A DNA stretch of 64,000 nt from Pseudomonadota bacterium (GCA_018896025.1 JAHIND010000017.1:310001-374000); one strand, 5' to 3'; shown: positions 33,610 through 42,438, counted from the stretch's first letter. Notes: a model not told the origin generated them from the letters alone. Made by a program: numbers and translations.

Positions 33610-35751
33610 CTACTTGTCCTTGGCCTCGGCCAGGGCCTGGGCCAAATGGCGCACCTTGATGGGCGAGCCCAGGTGGTCCAGGCCGCCCTCCAGTTGCAGC
33701 ACGCAACCGGGGCAGTCGGTAACCAGGGTGTCGGCCCCGGTGGCCGCAACCTGCCTGAGCTTGCGTTCCAGGATGGCCGCCGACAGCTCGGGGAAGTCCA
33801 GGGAATAGGACCCGCCGAAGCCGCAGCACACTTCCTCGTCATCATAGGGCCGGTAGTCGTAGCCAGCCTCCCGCAGCAGTTCCTTGGGCGCTTCATGCAC
33901 CCCCAAACCCCGGCACAAATGACAGGGCGCGTGGTAGGCCACCGCCTTGTCTTGCTCCGCCGAGGGCTTCAGGCCCACCTCTTTTTGCAGGAAGCTGGCC
34001 AGGTCGATGACCTTGGCCGCCAGGTGCCGGGCCCGCTGGGACCACACCGGGTCATCCGCCAGCAACGCGGGATATTTCTTGAGATGCGAGGCGCAGGAGG
34101 CGCACAGGGTCAGCACGTAGTCGTGCTGCTTCGCGTCCAGGGCGGCCAGGTTTTGCCGGGCCACCTCCCGGGCGGTCTCCTCCTCGCTGGCCATGGCCGC
34201 GGGCAGTCCGCAACAGCTCTGGTCCCGCGCGTAATCCACCTGGATGTCCTTGCCCTGGATCAGCCCCAGGAAGGCCTCGGCCTGCTCGGGGTACACGAAG
34301 TCCACCAAACATCCGCCGAACAGGGCCACTTTGAGGCGCGGCTTGGACACCTTGGGGGCCAGGCGCTGCCAGCGGTCGCGCAGGGGCTCGGCGGCCACCA
34401 CCGGCAGGCTGCGGAACTCCTGGTCCGGGGCGAAGAACAGGGGCAGGTGCCTAATCAGGCGTCCGCCCCCTGCCAGAGGCTTTTGGGCCAGGTAGGCCCG
34501 GCGCAGCAGAAAATGGAACAAGGGCCGGTTGGTGAGCACCCGGCGCAGAAGCTGATTCTTGAGTGGGCGGCCCTGTTCGGCCATGACCAGCCCGGCGGTT
34601 TTCTTGATGAGCGCCGGGAGGTCGATGTCCGCCGGGCAGTTCACCTTGCAGGCCTGGCAGTTCAGGCAGTTGCCCACCAGTTCCTGGGCCGCCTCCCGGC
34701 CGTGATAGAAGTAGGTGAGGATCAGGCCGATGGCCCCGATGTACACGTGGCCGTAGTTGTGGCCGCCCACCTTGCCGAAGATGGGGCACACGTTGGCGCA
34801 GGAGCCGCAGCGCAGGCAGCGCAGGGCCTGGCTGAACACCGGGTCCTGGGACAGGGCCAGACGACCGTTGTCCAGGAACACGATGTGCAACTCTTTCTTG
34901 CCCCCGTTGGCGGCGCATTCCACCGCGCCGGTGACCCAGGTGACGTAGGTGCTGATGAGCTGGCCGGTGGCCGAGCGGGGCAATAGCTGCAAAATCTTGA
35001 GCGCGGTGTGCAGGTCGGGCACCAGCTTTTCCAGGCCCACCAGGGCCACGTGCACCTTGGGCAGGGTGGTCACCAGCCGGGCGTTGCCCTCGTTGGTCAC
35101 CGTAGCGATGCTGCCGGTGGAGGCCAGGGCGAAATTGGCCCCGCTGATGCCCATGTCCGCTTCCAGCATGGTCTGGCGCAGCCTCTGGCGGGCCACCTCC
35201 ACCAGGGAGGCGATGTCCTCGGGGTCCTGCTTTTCGCCCGTGACCTGGGTGAACAGCTCGGCCACTTGGCTGCGCGACAAATGAATGGCCGGGGCCACCA
35301 TGTGGCTGGGCCCCTCGCCGCGCAGCTGGATGATCCACTCGCCCAGGTCGGTCTCGGTGACCTTGAGGCCCTGGGCCTCCAAATGGCGGTTGAGGTGAAT
35401 CTCCTCGCTGGTCATGGACTTGGATTTGATGATGCGCCGTGAGCCGGTCTGCGCGGCGATGTCCGCGATGATCTCCCTGGCGTGGGCCGCGTCATGGGCC
35501 AGGTGCACCGTGGCCCCGGCCGCCTCGGCCTGAGCCTTGAACTGCTGGTAAAGCGCTTCCAACTGCCCCAAGGCGGCGTCCTTGGCCGCACCCACCTCGG
35601 CGGCCAGGGCCTCGAAATCCATGCCCGCGAAACCGGCTTGCCGGGAGCCACGGTAGTTGCCCTGGAAGCGGGCCAGGGTCTGGCCCAAGAAGGTGTTGTC
35701 CAGGGCGCCCTTGAGGCGCTGGTGGTACTGACGGCGAGAGGCGCGGCTCAT
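33610..35751 (-). CDS. LutB-LutA fusion, iron-sulfur lactate oxidation subunit
   Basis: This 713-residue protein combines a LUD domain (about 60-300), two 4Fe-4S motifs CLRCGSCANVCP and CLNCQACKVNCP (about 312-375) and, after a linker, two CCG domains with CCGLPAAM, CASCASHL, CCGFGGSY and CPGCVLQLEG (about 460-700). The length equals LutB plus LutA of Bacillus, so it is a fusion; similar fusions are known in sulfate reducers. LutABC oxidises L-lactate to pyruvate through iron-sulfur clusters, passing electrons to quinones or other carriers. It overlaps lutC by ATGA. Substrate is inferred from the family. Confidence 0.9.
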   Translation of the reverse strand: MSRASRRQYHQRLKGALDNTFLGQTLARFQGNYRGSRQAGFAGMDFEALAAEVGAAKDAALGQLEALYQQFKAQAEAAGATVHLAHDAAHAREIIADIAAQTGSRRIIKSKSMTSEEIHLNRHLEAQGLKVTETDLGEWIIQLRGEGPSHMVAPAIHLSRSQVAELFTQVTGEKQDPEDIASLVEVARQRLRQTMLEADMGISGANFALASTGSIATVTNEGNARLVTTLPKVHVALVGLEKLVPDLHTALKILQLLPRSATGQLISTYVTWVTGAVECAANGGKKELHIVFLDNGRLALSQDPVFSQALRCLRCGSCANVCPIFGKVGGHNYGHVYIGAIGLILTYFYHGREAAQELVGNCLNCQACKVNCPADIDLPALIKKTAGLVMAEQGRPLKNQLLRRVLTNRPLFHFLLRRAYLAQKPLAGGGRLIRHLPLFFAPDQEFRSLPVVAAEPLRDRWQRLAPKVSKPRLKVALFGGCLVDFVYPEQAEAFLGLIQGKDIQVDYARDQSCCGLPAAMASEEETAREVARQNLAALDAKQHDYVLTLCASCASHLKKYPALLADDPVWSQRARHLAAKVIDLASFLQKEVGLKPSAEQDKAVAYHAPCHLCRGLGVHEAPKELLREAGYDYRPYDDEEVCCGFGGSYSLDFPELSAAILERKLRQVAATGADTLVTDCPGCVLQLEGGLDHLGSPIKVRHLAQALAEAKDK

Positions 35752-36302
35752 GACCCCTCCTCCAGCAGCATGATGTGCAACTGACGGGGGCCGTGGGCCC
35801 CCAGGGTGAGCACCAGTTCGATGTCGCCGGTGCGGCTGGGCCCGGAGATAAAGGCCAGGTAGCCCGGAGCGCCGGCGAGGGTGCGATTAAGCTCGTCCTC
35901 CAGTGCGAAGAGATCGGCCCGGAGCTTAGCCGCCGGAAGCACGGCCACGTGCACCTCGGAGAGCATGCTGGCCAGGCGAAGCTCCTCGGAGGATGACTCC
36001 ATCACGATGGTGCCGGTCTCGGCCACGCCCCACTGGGCCCTGGTCAGCCCGGTGTGGAACTCGCCGGTCCGCGCCCTGAGGCCCTGGGTAATCAGCTCCA
36101 GGCCCTCCAGCTCACAGGCGGCCTGGAGGGCGGCCAACTCATCGGCTTCCCAGCCCGGCGCGGCCAGGCATTGCCCGCCCTGCTGGGCGGTGAGGCGCGC
36201 GGCCTGGGCAAAGGCCTGGGCCAGATCGGCCACCGGGGTGACCACCGCGGAGACCGCCTCGGCCTTGCGGCCGAACTCTTGTCGCAACTCTTTTTGGTTC
36301 AA
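35748..36302 (-). CDS. lutC: LutC/YkgG-type LUD domain protein
   Basis: This 184-residue LUD domain protein has the family end GAHGPRQLHIMLLEEG and an AETGTIVMESS stretch in the middle, as in LutC. LutC is needed with LutA and LutB for lactate oxidation in Bacillus; its own chemistry is unclear. The start is TTG 36302 after GGGAGAAAA. It is the first gene of a leftward operon with the LutBA fusion and is divergent from glcD, with a 19-bp dyad between the two. Confidence 0.88.
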   Translation of the reverse strand: MNQKELRQEFGRKAEAVSAVVTPVADLAQAFAQAARLTAQQGGQCLAAPGWEADELAALQAACELEGLELITQGLRARTGEFHTGLTRAQWGVAETGTIVMESSSEELRLASMLSEVHVAVLPAAKLRADLFALEDELNRTLAGAPGYLAFISGPSRTGDIELVLTLGAHGPRQLHIMLLEEGS

Positions 36303-36369
36303 GGTTTTCTCCCGCTGCAGACATTCCCATATTAACAGATCAAGCCCGTGTATAAAGCCAACCCCTACT

Positions 36370-36388
36370 GGGCGTTTTCAAAACGTCC
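36370..36388. promoter_or_regulatory. Candidate operator between lutC and glcD
   Basis: A dyad of 9-bp arms is centred on 36379: GGGCGTTTT / AAAACGTCC, with one G-T mismatch and an inner perfect CGTTTT-C-AAAACG. It lies in the 137-bp divergent gap, 52 bases before glcD. A shared regulator of both lactate operons could bind here. Confidence 0.45.
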
Positions 36389-36439
36389 GCGACCGCATAT
36401 AGTAGTAGGGCTTGGTCCTTGAACCCCGCCGGAGGGAAG

Positions 36440-37822
36440 ATGAGCACCGCCGCCTTGTACAAAGAGTTTCAGCGCCTTGCCGGTCCGGAAAACGTCTTCA
36501 GTGACGCCTCGGACCTGCTCACCTATTCCTACGACGCGGCCTTGCTGCCCAGCCAGCCTCCCGGCCTGGCGGTGCGGCCCACCACCCTGGAGGCCCTGGG
36601 CCGGGTGATACGCCTGTGCAACCAGGAGGGCCTGCCGCTGACGGTGCGCGGGGCGGGCACCAACTTGAGCGGCGGCACCATACCCGCCCAGGAAGGGGTG
36701 GTGGTGGTCACCACCGCCCTGAACCGCATCGTGGAGATAAACCAGGAAGACCTCTACGCGGTGGTGGAGCCGGGGGTGATCAACGCCCGCCTGTTCGCCG
36801 CCGCCCAAAAGCAGGGCCTGTTCTATCCCCCCGACCCCGGCAGCATGGCGGTGTCCACCCTGGGGGGCAACGTGGCCGAAAACTCCGGCGGCCTCAGGGG
36901 CCTCAAATATGGGGTGACCCGCGACTACGTCATGGGCATGAGCTTTTTCGACACCGACGGCCAGCTCATCAAGACCGGCTCGCGCACCGTGAAATGCGCC
37001 ACGGCCTACAACCTGGCCGGGCTCATGGTGGGCTCCGAGGGCACCCTGGGGGTGTTCGCCCAGATCATCCTGAAGCTTATCCCCCCGCCGGCGGCCAGCC
37101 GGGCCATGCTGGCGGTGTTCGACCGGGTGCAGGCGGCCAGCGAGACGGTGTCGGCCATAATCGCCGCGCGCATCGTGCCCGCCACCCTGGAGTTCATGGA
37201 CAACTTCACCATTCGCACCGTAGAGGACTTCTCCGGGGCCGGGCTGCCCACCGAGGCCGCGGCCTTGCTGCTTATCGAGGTGGACGGCCACCCGGCCCAG
37301 GTGGCCGAGGAGGCCGAAAAGGTGCAGGAGATCTGCCGGGCCCAGGGAGCCACCCAGGTTCGCCCCGCCGCCGACGCGGCGGAAAAGGAGCGCATCTGGA
37401 CCGCCCGGCGGGCGGCCATCCCCGCCCTGGCCCGCCTGAAGCCCTCGGTGGTGCTGGAAGACGCCACGGTGCCCCGCAGCAAGGTGCCCGAACTGGTGCG
37501 CTTCATCACCGACCTGGCCCGGCGCTACGACATCACCATCGGCACCTTCGGCCACGCCGGCGACGGCAACCTGCACCCCACCATCGTTTTCGACAAACGC
37601 GACATTGCCCAGGAGAAGCGGGTGCGCCAGGCGGTGGAGGAGCTGTTCGACAAGGCCCTGGCCCTGGGCGGCACTCTGTCCGGGGAGCACGGCCTGGGGC
37701 TCAGCAAGACCCGCTTCCTGGCCAAGGAGGTGGGCGAGGCCACCATCGCCTGGTCCCGGCGGCTGAAAAGGGCCATGGACCCCAAGGGCATTTTGAACCC
37801 CGGCAAGATCGTGGGGGCCTAG
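36440..37822 (+). CDS. glcD: FAD-binding lactate/glycolate oxidase subunit
   Basis: This 460-residue FAD enzyme of the GlcD/D-lactate dehydrogenase family has a PCMH-type FAD site: LTVRGAGTNLSGGTIP (about 63), then DPGSMAVSTLGGNVAENSGG (about 132). A C-terminal oxidase domain includes TFGHAGDGNLHPTIVFD (about 370) and SGEHGLGLSK near 415. It oxidises D-lactate or glycolate to pyruvate or glyoxylate. GGAGGG lies before ATG 36440. The iron-sulfur partner follows after two bases, and the divergent LUD operon suggests this locus handles both lactate isomers. Confidence 0.9.
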   Translation: MSTAALYKEFQRLAGPENVFSDASDLLTYSYDAALLPSQPPGLAVRPTTLEALGRVIRLCNQEGLPLTVRGAGTNLSGGTIPAQEGVVVVTTALNRIVEINQEDLYAVVEPGVINARLFAAAQKQGLFYPPDPGSMAVSTLGGNVAENSGGLRGLKYGVTRDYVMGMSFFDTDGQLIKTGSRTVKCATAYNLAGLMVGSEGTLGVFAQIILKLIPPPAASRAMLAVFDRVQAASETVSAIIAARIVPATLEFMDNFTIRTVEDFSGAGLPTEAAALLLIEVDGHPAQVAEEAEKVQEICRAQGATQVRPAADAAEKERIWTARRAAIPALARLKPSVVLEDATVPRSKVPELVRFITDLARRYDITIGTFGHAGDGNLHPTIVFDKRDIAQEKRVRQAVEELFDKALALGGTLSGEHGLGLSKTRFLAKEVGEATIAWSRRLKRAMDPKGILNPGKIVGA

Positions 37823-37824
37823 CG

Positions 37825-39117
37825 GTGAGTAGCGTAACCCAACTGGCCCGGCTGTTGGCCGAGCTGGACGAGCAGCTCATCGCCTGCATGCGCTGCGGTT
37901 TTTGCCAGAGCGTGTGCCCCCTGTACGGCGAGACCGGCCGCGAGGCCGACGTGGCCCGGGGCAAGCTGGCCCTGCTGGACGGCCTGGCCCACGAGCTGCT
38001 CTCCGATCCCCACGGGGTGCAAGAACGCCTGGAGCGCTGCCTGCTGTGCGGCTCCTGCGCGGCCAACTGCCCCAGCGGAGTGAAGGTGCTGGACATCTTC
38101 CTGAAGGCCCGGGCCATCCTGAGCGGCTATTTGGGCCTGCCCCCGGCCAAGAAGCTCCTGTTCCGCCAGGTGCTGGCCCGCCCCGCCCTGTTCAACAAGC
38201 TCATGTCCCTGGCCCCTCGTTTCGAGGGCCTGCTGACCAAGCCGGTGGACAGCCTCTTGGACACCTCCTGCGCCCGCTTCACCTCCCCCCTGGGCCAGCG
38301 CCACTTCAAGCGCCTGGCCAGGGTGCCCCTGCACCGCCTGGAGCCGCCGCGGGCCACCCCGGCCGGGGCCTCGGGGCTGAGGGTGGCCTTTTTTGCGGGC
38401 TGCCTCATTGACAAGCTCTACCCCGGCGTGGGCCGGGCGGCCCTCAAGACTCTGGAGCACCACGGCGTTGGGGTGGAAATGCCCGCCCAGGAGGCCTGCT
38501 GCGGCATACCGGCCCTGTCCGCCGGGGACACCGCCACCTTCAGCAAGCTCTTGGGCCACAACCTGGCCCGCCTGGACCCGGCCAAGTTCGACTACATGGT
38601 CACCGCCTGCGCCACCTGCGCCAGCACCATCCACAAGCTCTGGCCCCTGATGTGCGGCTCCCTGACCCCCCAGGCCCAGGAGCGGGCCAAGGCCCTGGCC
38701 GCCAAGACCAGGGACGTGAGCCAGTTTCTGGTTGAGGCGGGCCTGGTGATCGGCCAAGCCCCCGCGCCCGGCCCGGACGCCAAGCCCCTGACCTACCACG
38801 ACCCTTGCCACCTGAAGAAATCCCTGGGCGTGGCTGCCGCGCCCCGCCGCCTTATGGCCGCCAACCCGGCCTGGCGCTTACAGGAGATGATCGAGAGCGA
38901 CTGGTGCTGCGGTCTGGGCGGCAGCTTCAGCCTGGAGCACTACGACCTGTCCCAGCAGATCGGGGGGCACAAGCTGGAGCACATCGTTGCCAGCGGTGCG
39001 GCGGCCGTGGCCACCGGCTGCCCGGCCTGCATGCTGCAAATCAGCGACCAGCTCTCCCAGGCGGGCCGCCACGTGGCGGTGAAGCACTACTTGGAGATAT
39101 ACGCCGAAACCCTCTAG
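37825..39117 (+). CDS. glcF: GlcF-type iron-sulfur subunit
   Basis: This 430-residue protein has two 4Fe-4S motifs, CMRCGFCQSVCP (about 21) and CLLCGSCAANCP (about 72), and two CCG domains with CCGIPALS, CATCASTI, CCGLGGSFS and CPACMLQISD. It accepts electrons from the adjacent FAD subunit and passes them to the membrane or to a soluble carrier. The start is GTG 37825, two bases after the glcD stop; the frame stays open far upstream but only as a shadow of glcD. A strong terminator follows. Confidence 0.9.
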   Translation: MSSVTQLARLLAELDEQLIACMRCGFCQSVCPLYGETGREADVARGKLALLDGLAHELLSDPHGVQERLERCLLCGSCAANCPSGVKVLDIFLKARAILSGYLGLPPAKKLLFRQVLARPALFNKLMSLAPRFEGLLTKPVDSLLDTSCARFTSPLGQRHFKRLARVPLHRLEPPRATPAGASGLRVAFFAGCLIDKLYPGVGRAALKTLEHHGVGVEMPAQEACCGIPALSAGDTATFSKLLGHNLARLDPAKFDYMVTACATCASTIHKLWPLMCGSLTPQAQERAKALAAKTRDVSQFLVEAGLVIGQAPAPGPDAKPLTYHDPCHLKKSLGVAAAPRRLMAANPAWRLQEMIESDWCCGLGGSFSLEHYDLSQQIGGHKLEHIVASGAAAVATGCPACMLQISDQLSQAGRHVAVKHYLEIYAETL

Positions 39118-39132
39118 CCAGGCCCCAAGCGC

Positions 39133-39175
39133 AAAAAAAGGGACGGCCCACTGGGGCCGTCCCTTTGATTTTTTT
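39133..39175. terminator. Bidirectional intrinsic terminator after glcF
   Basis: AAAGGGACGGCCC (39137-39149) pairs with GGGCCGTCCCTTT (39154-39166), loop ACTG, with a seven-T run just after and an A run before. It serves the convergent cytidylate-kinase-like gene too. Confidence 0.92.
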
Positions 39176-39205
39176 CACTGCCGCCCCATGAGCGGCTTGC
39201 GGAGC

Positions 39206-40024
39206 TTAGAAGGTCAGGTCCGTGGACATCAGTTGGTTGTCCACCTCGGTGACCCCCGCCTGAGTCTTGGCGATCTCTTCGGCCTTCTTGATGGCGTCCC
39301 GATCCAGCACCGCGCCGGTCAGGACCAGGCGGCCCTGTCCCTGGTTCTCCACCTCCACGTCACGCGCCGGGAAGGTGGGCACCTTCTTCTTGATCAGGGC
39401 CTCCACCCGCTTGGCCAGGGCCAGGTCCGCGTACACGGCCTTTTGCGCCTCGCCCACCGGGCCCATCTCGGCGGCGGCCAGGCAAACCACCTTGGCCAGC
39501 ATGTCCTGAGGCAGATCGGCGCTGTTGAGCACCATGTCGTAGAGGCTCCAGTCGTTGAGATCGACCTGGAAGATGCTCTCGATAAGCGAACGGCGCTGCC
39601 GGTCGTAGTGGCGCACGTAGTCCGTGGCCTCGTCCTGGCTTATGCCCTTGCGCTGGGCCACCCGCTCCACCCGGATCCGGAAGGGAGCCACGATGCGAAC
39701 CTTGAGCACCTTGGGTTGGCCCGCCAGCACGATCTGAGACCCCCGGCCCCGGATCACCACGTCGCCCATGGCCGCCTGCTGGTAGATGAGCGAGGCGAAC
39801 AGGCTGGACCCGGCCGGGTCGCGAAAGAAGATGCGCTCAAAGAAACCCGCGGGCAATTCGGTTTCAAAGGTGCGGCAGATATCCGCCAACTCCTTGTCGC
39901 ATTCCAGGGCCAATTGGTGAATTTCGGACACGCCGATCACCTTGATGCCCAACTGATCAGCCGCCTGCTTGGCGATTTCGTCCCCCAGGCTGCCTACCTT
40001 GCGCGAGATAGCCACAATAGCCAT
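39206..40024 (-). CDS. Cytidylate kinase-like protein with C-terminal BON domain
   Basis: In this 272-residue protein, residues 1-190 resemble the cytidylate kinase-like (AAK6-type) family: an N-terminal ISRKVGSLGDEIAKQAA in place of a standard P-loop, VVIRGRGSQIV (about 88) and RIRVERVAQRKGISQDEA (about 118). Residues about 205-272 look like a BON domain, with a GRLVLTGAVLDRDAIKKAEEI core, usually a membrane- or lipid-binding module. The N-terminal group is common in sulfate reducers; nucleotide kinase activity is unproven. GGAAGGTGG precedes ATG 40024. It is monocistronic between a terminator and a divergent nitroreductase gene. Confidence 0.82.
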   Translation of the reverse strand: MAIVAISRKVGSLGDEIAKQAADQLGIKVIGVSEIHQLALECDKELADICRTFETELPAGFFERIFFRDPAGSSLFASLIYQQAAMGDVVIRGRGSQIVLAGQPKVLKVRIVAPFRIRVERVAQRKGISQDEATDYVRHYDRQRRSLIESIFQVDLNDWSLYDMVLNSADLPQDMLAKVVCLAAAEMGPVGEAQKAVYADLALAKRVEALIKKKVPTFPARDVEVENQGQGRLVLTGAVLDRDAIKKAEEIAKTQAGVTEVDNQLMSTDLTF

Positions 40025-40245
40025 GTTCCACCTTCCGCTGTAATTTTAGAGCCTAATCCAGCCACCTAATGGAGATCATCCATGTACAGTCCCGCAACAG
40101 CCGAACCGTTGATTCATGTTAGCAGATTAGCGCTCCCAGGGAAATGATTGGCTTAATGCTCCCCTTGGGACAGGCCGCCGAATGTGCTAACTTTCTTGGA
40201 GTAGCTACACGCCAAGCCAAAGCCTAGCGGCTGGGAGGAATATGA

Positions 40246-40785
40246 ATGGAACTGATGGAAGCTATCCAGCAACGTAGAAGCATACGCAAATTTGAAGACC
40301 GTCCGGTAAGCGACGAGTTGGTGCGGGAGCTGATGGACGCGGTGATGTGGTCCCCCTCCTGGGCCAACACCCAGTGCTGGGAGCTGGTGCAGGTAAAGGA
40401 CCCGGCCAAGCGCGAGCAGTTGCAGCAGACCATAAGCAAGGGCAACCCGGCCACCAAGACCATCGTCAGCGCTCCCGCCTTGTTCGTGGTTTGCGGCCGT
40501 CTGAAGAGCTCGGGATATTACAATGGGGTGGTGACCACCAAGTTCGGCGACTGGTTCATGTTCGATTTGGGCATTGCCTGCCAGAGCCTGTGCCTGGCCG
40601 CCCACGCCAAGGGCCTGGGCTCGGTCATCGTGGGCCTGTTCGACCACGACGCGGCGGGCAAGGTGATCGACCTGCCCGAGGGCCACGAGGTGGTGGCCAT
40701 GGTGCCCATGGGCTACCCCGCCCAGGAGGTCAAGGCCCCCAAGCGGCGGCCCCCCGAGGAGTTCCTGCGGGTGGATAGTTTCTAG
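40246..40785 (+). CDS. Nitroreductase-family flavoprotein
   Basis: This 179-residue protein has the N-terminal FMN-phosphate motif QQRRSIRKFEDRPV, WSPSWANTQCWELV (about 37) and a C-terminal MGYPAQEVKAPKRRPPEEF, all typical of the nitroreductase fold. It probably binds FMN as a dimer and reduces nitro compounds, quinones or other acceptors with NAD(P)H. GGGAGGA lies before ATG 40246. The gene precedes the class II aldolase gene by 83 bases, but a separate TATAAT lies between them. Confidence 0.9.
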   Translation: MELMEAIQQRRSIRKFEDRPVSDELVRELMDAVMWSPSWANTQCWELVQVKDPAKREQLQQTISKGNPATKTIVSAPALFVVCGRLKSSGYYNGVVTTKFGDWFMFDLGIACQSLCLAAHAKGLGSVIVGLFDHDAAGKVIDLPEGHEVVAMVPMGYPAQEVKAPKRRPPEEFLRVDSF

Positions 40786-40868
40786 AGCCGCCGGGCTATA
40801 ATGAAGTTGGCGTAAATACTCCCCGCCCACCAGCGGCGGGTCGCTTCCCCATGAGAAAGGATAAGGGT

Positions 40869-42155
40869 ATGTCCAGCACCTATGCCCATGATTTCGACAA
40901 AGCGCTCCAGATAGGGCGCCCGCCCAACATCACCCGCCTTTTCCCCAACTCCAAGGCCCTCATCGTAAGCGGCAAGGTGATCGACCGGGCCATGCTGGCC
41001 AAGGGCCAGGCCATGACCATCGCGGCCAACGGGCGCAACCACTTCGTGATCCGGGGCGTGCTCAAGGCGGCCCAGAAGGCCAACGCAGCCGTCATTTTGG
41101 AGATTGCCAAGAGCGAGGGCGGCCGCAGCTCCTACTGCGCCACCAACTACTGGAACCTGGCCCGCCAGGCCGACCAGATCATGAACGAGCTGGGCATCAC
41201 CGTGCCGGTGGCCATCCACGCCGACCACTACGCGGTGAAAAACCTCAAGGACCTGGAAGATGCCAAGGTGGAGGTGCCCTCCATGTTCGAGGCGGGCATC
41301 ACCTCCATCGCCATCGACGCCTCCCACCAGCCCGACGCCGAAAACCTGCTGGCCACCCTGGGCCTGGTTCCCTACATCCCCTCCTGGGCCTGCCTGGAGA
41401 CCGAGGTGGGCGAGATCAAGGGCAGCGAGGGCCTCTCCACGCCCGAGGACGCCCTGTTCCTCATCCAGGGGCTCAACGCCCACGGCATCTTCCCGGACTG
41501 GATCGCGCTCAACAACGGCACCGCCCACGGCATCCAGACCGCCGACCAGGGCATCCAGGTGGAGCTGACCGCCGAAATTCACGAAGCGCTAAGACCCTAC
41601 AAGGTGTCCGGGGCCCAGCACGGCACCAGCGGCAACAACTCCGAGCGCCTCAGGCGCATCGCCGCCGAGACCAACACCACCAAGGCCAACGTGGCCACCG
41701 CCCTGCAGATGATCTCCTGGGGCGTGAAGGTGGACGAGTTCGGCAACGCCGCGTTGGACGGCCAAGACAATCTGATAAAGGTGCCCGGCCGAGGGATGAG
41801 CGAAGAAATGTGGGCCGAGATGATGACCTACGCCGCGGAAAAGGGCTGGAAGAGCGGTAACACCAAGAAGCTAAACCTGCCCTTTGAGAACAAGCTCCTG
41901 TCCCAGCCCGCCTCGGTGCGCCACCGCATGGTGGAGGGGGTGGAGCAGTTCGTCTACGACCTGCTCACCAAGGTCTTCAACGCCCAGGACACCGCGCCCC
42001 TGGGGGTGGAGGCCATCCTGGGGGCGGGCGGCTTCGACCTGGGCCCCAAGGCCGAGCGCCTGGAAGACCCGGCCAAGTGGACCGAACAATACATCCGCGC
42101 CACCGGCGCCACCGTGGGCGGCGACAAGGGGCCCAAGGGCAACTTCGACGATTAG
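40869..42155 (+). CDS. Class II fructose-bisphosphate aldolase family protein
   Basis: This 428-residue protein has the metal-binding AIHADHYAVKN (about 119), FEAGITSIAIDASHQPDAEN, IALNNGTAHG (about 216) and SGAQHGTSGNNSERLR (about 251) expected of the class II aldolase barrel. It uses Zn to cleave fructose-1,6-bisphosphate into triose phosphates or the reverse. It is longer than the roughly 350-residue E. coli enzyme, matching the longer group seen in some anaerobes. The start ATG 40869 has AAAGGA eight bases before it. A -10-like TATAAT is at 40797-40802 with a weak -35. Confidence 0.9.
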   Translation: MSSTYAHDFDKALQIGRPPNITRLFPNSKALIVSGKVIDRAMLAKGQAMTIAANGRNHFVIRGVLKAAQKANAAVILEIAKSEGGRSSYCATNYWNLARQADQIMNELGITVPVAIHADHYAVKNLKDLEDAKVEVPSMFEAGITSIAIDASHQPDAENLLATLGLVPYIPSWACLETEVGEIKGSEGLSTPEDALFLIQGLNAHGIFPDWIALNNGTAHGIQTADQGIQVELTAEIHEALRPYKVSGAQHGTSGNNSERLRRIAAETNTTKANVATALQMISWGVKVDEFGNAALDGQDNLIKVPGRGMSEEMWAEMMTYAAEKGWKSGNTKKLNLPFENKLLSQPASVRHRMVEGVEQFVYDLLTKVFNAQDTAPLGVEAILGAGGFDLGPKAERLEDPAKWTEQYIRATGATVGGDKGPKGNFDD

Positions 42156-42162
42156 GCCTTGC

Positions 42163-42230
42163 GCCCGGCAGAGCCAGGAAGCGCCATGCTGGGTTAGCGA
42201 CGGGTAGGTTTCCCGCATGGTGGATTGAAG
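42163..42230. repeat. Partial copy of the palindromic repeat
   Basis: GCCCGGCAGAGCCAGGAAGCGCCATG resembles the outer arm of copy G (GGCTGCGCCAGGAAGCGCCATG, 62685 on), but the central hairpin and the second arm are lost. It lies eight bases after the aldolase stop and just before full copy F, so it looks like a decayed older insertion. Only the first 20 or so bases are clearly shared. Confidence 0.55.
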
Positions 42231-42237
42231 TAATTTG

Positions 42238-42357
42238 CGGCACAGCCAGACGCCGCAGGGCAAGGCGGCAGGCGAACAAGGGACGCAGGGGTAGTAAACC
42301 TAACCCGAGGACCGAGTGACGCCGACAACGCAGCCATGCGGCGTCTGGCTGTGCCGC
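42238..42357. repeat. Palindromic intergenic repeat, copy F
   Basis: This is the cleanest copy. The left arm at 42238-42258 and the right arm at 42337-42357 form a perfect 21-bp inverted repeat that begins GCGGCACAGCCAG. The central hairpin is weaker. It ends 34 bases before the tRNA promoter. Confidence 0.92.
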
Positions 42358-42391
42358 GCCCGGCATAATATAGTAACCGGGCCCCTCACTG

Positions 42392-42420
42392 TTGACAGGC
42401 CTAAGGGCTGAGGCCATAAT
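42392..42420 (+). promoter_or_regulatory. Promoter of the CAT-anticodon tRNA
   Basis: TTGACA (42392-42397) and CATAAT (42415-42420) are spaced by 17 bp, 18 bases before the mature tRNA end. Confidence 0.85.
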
Positions 42421-42438
42421 AACAATTTCGAATGAACC

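Noticed and set aside
36616..37824. Long upstream extension of the glcF reading frame through glcD
   Set aside because: The translated part before 37825 is low-complexity Gly/Arg/Pro shadow sequence. The iron-sulfur homology starts only after the GTG at 37825.
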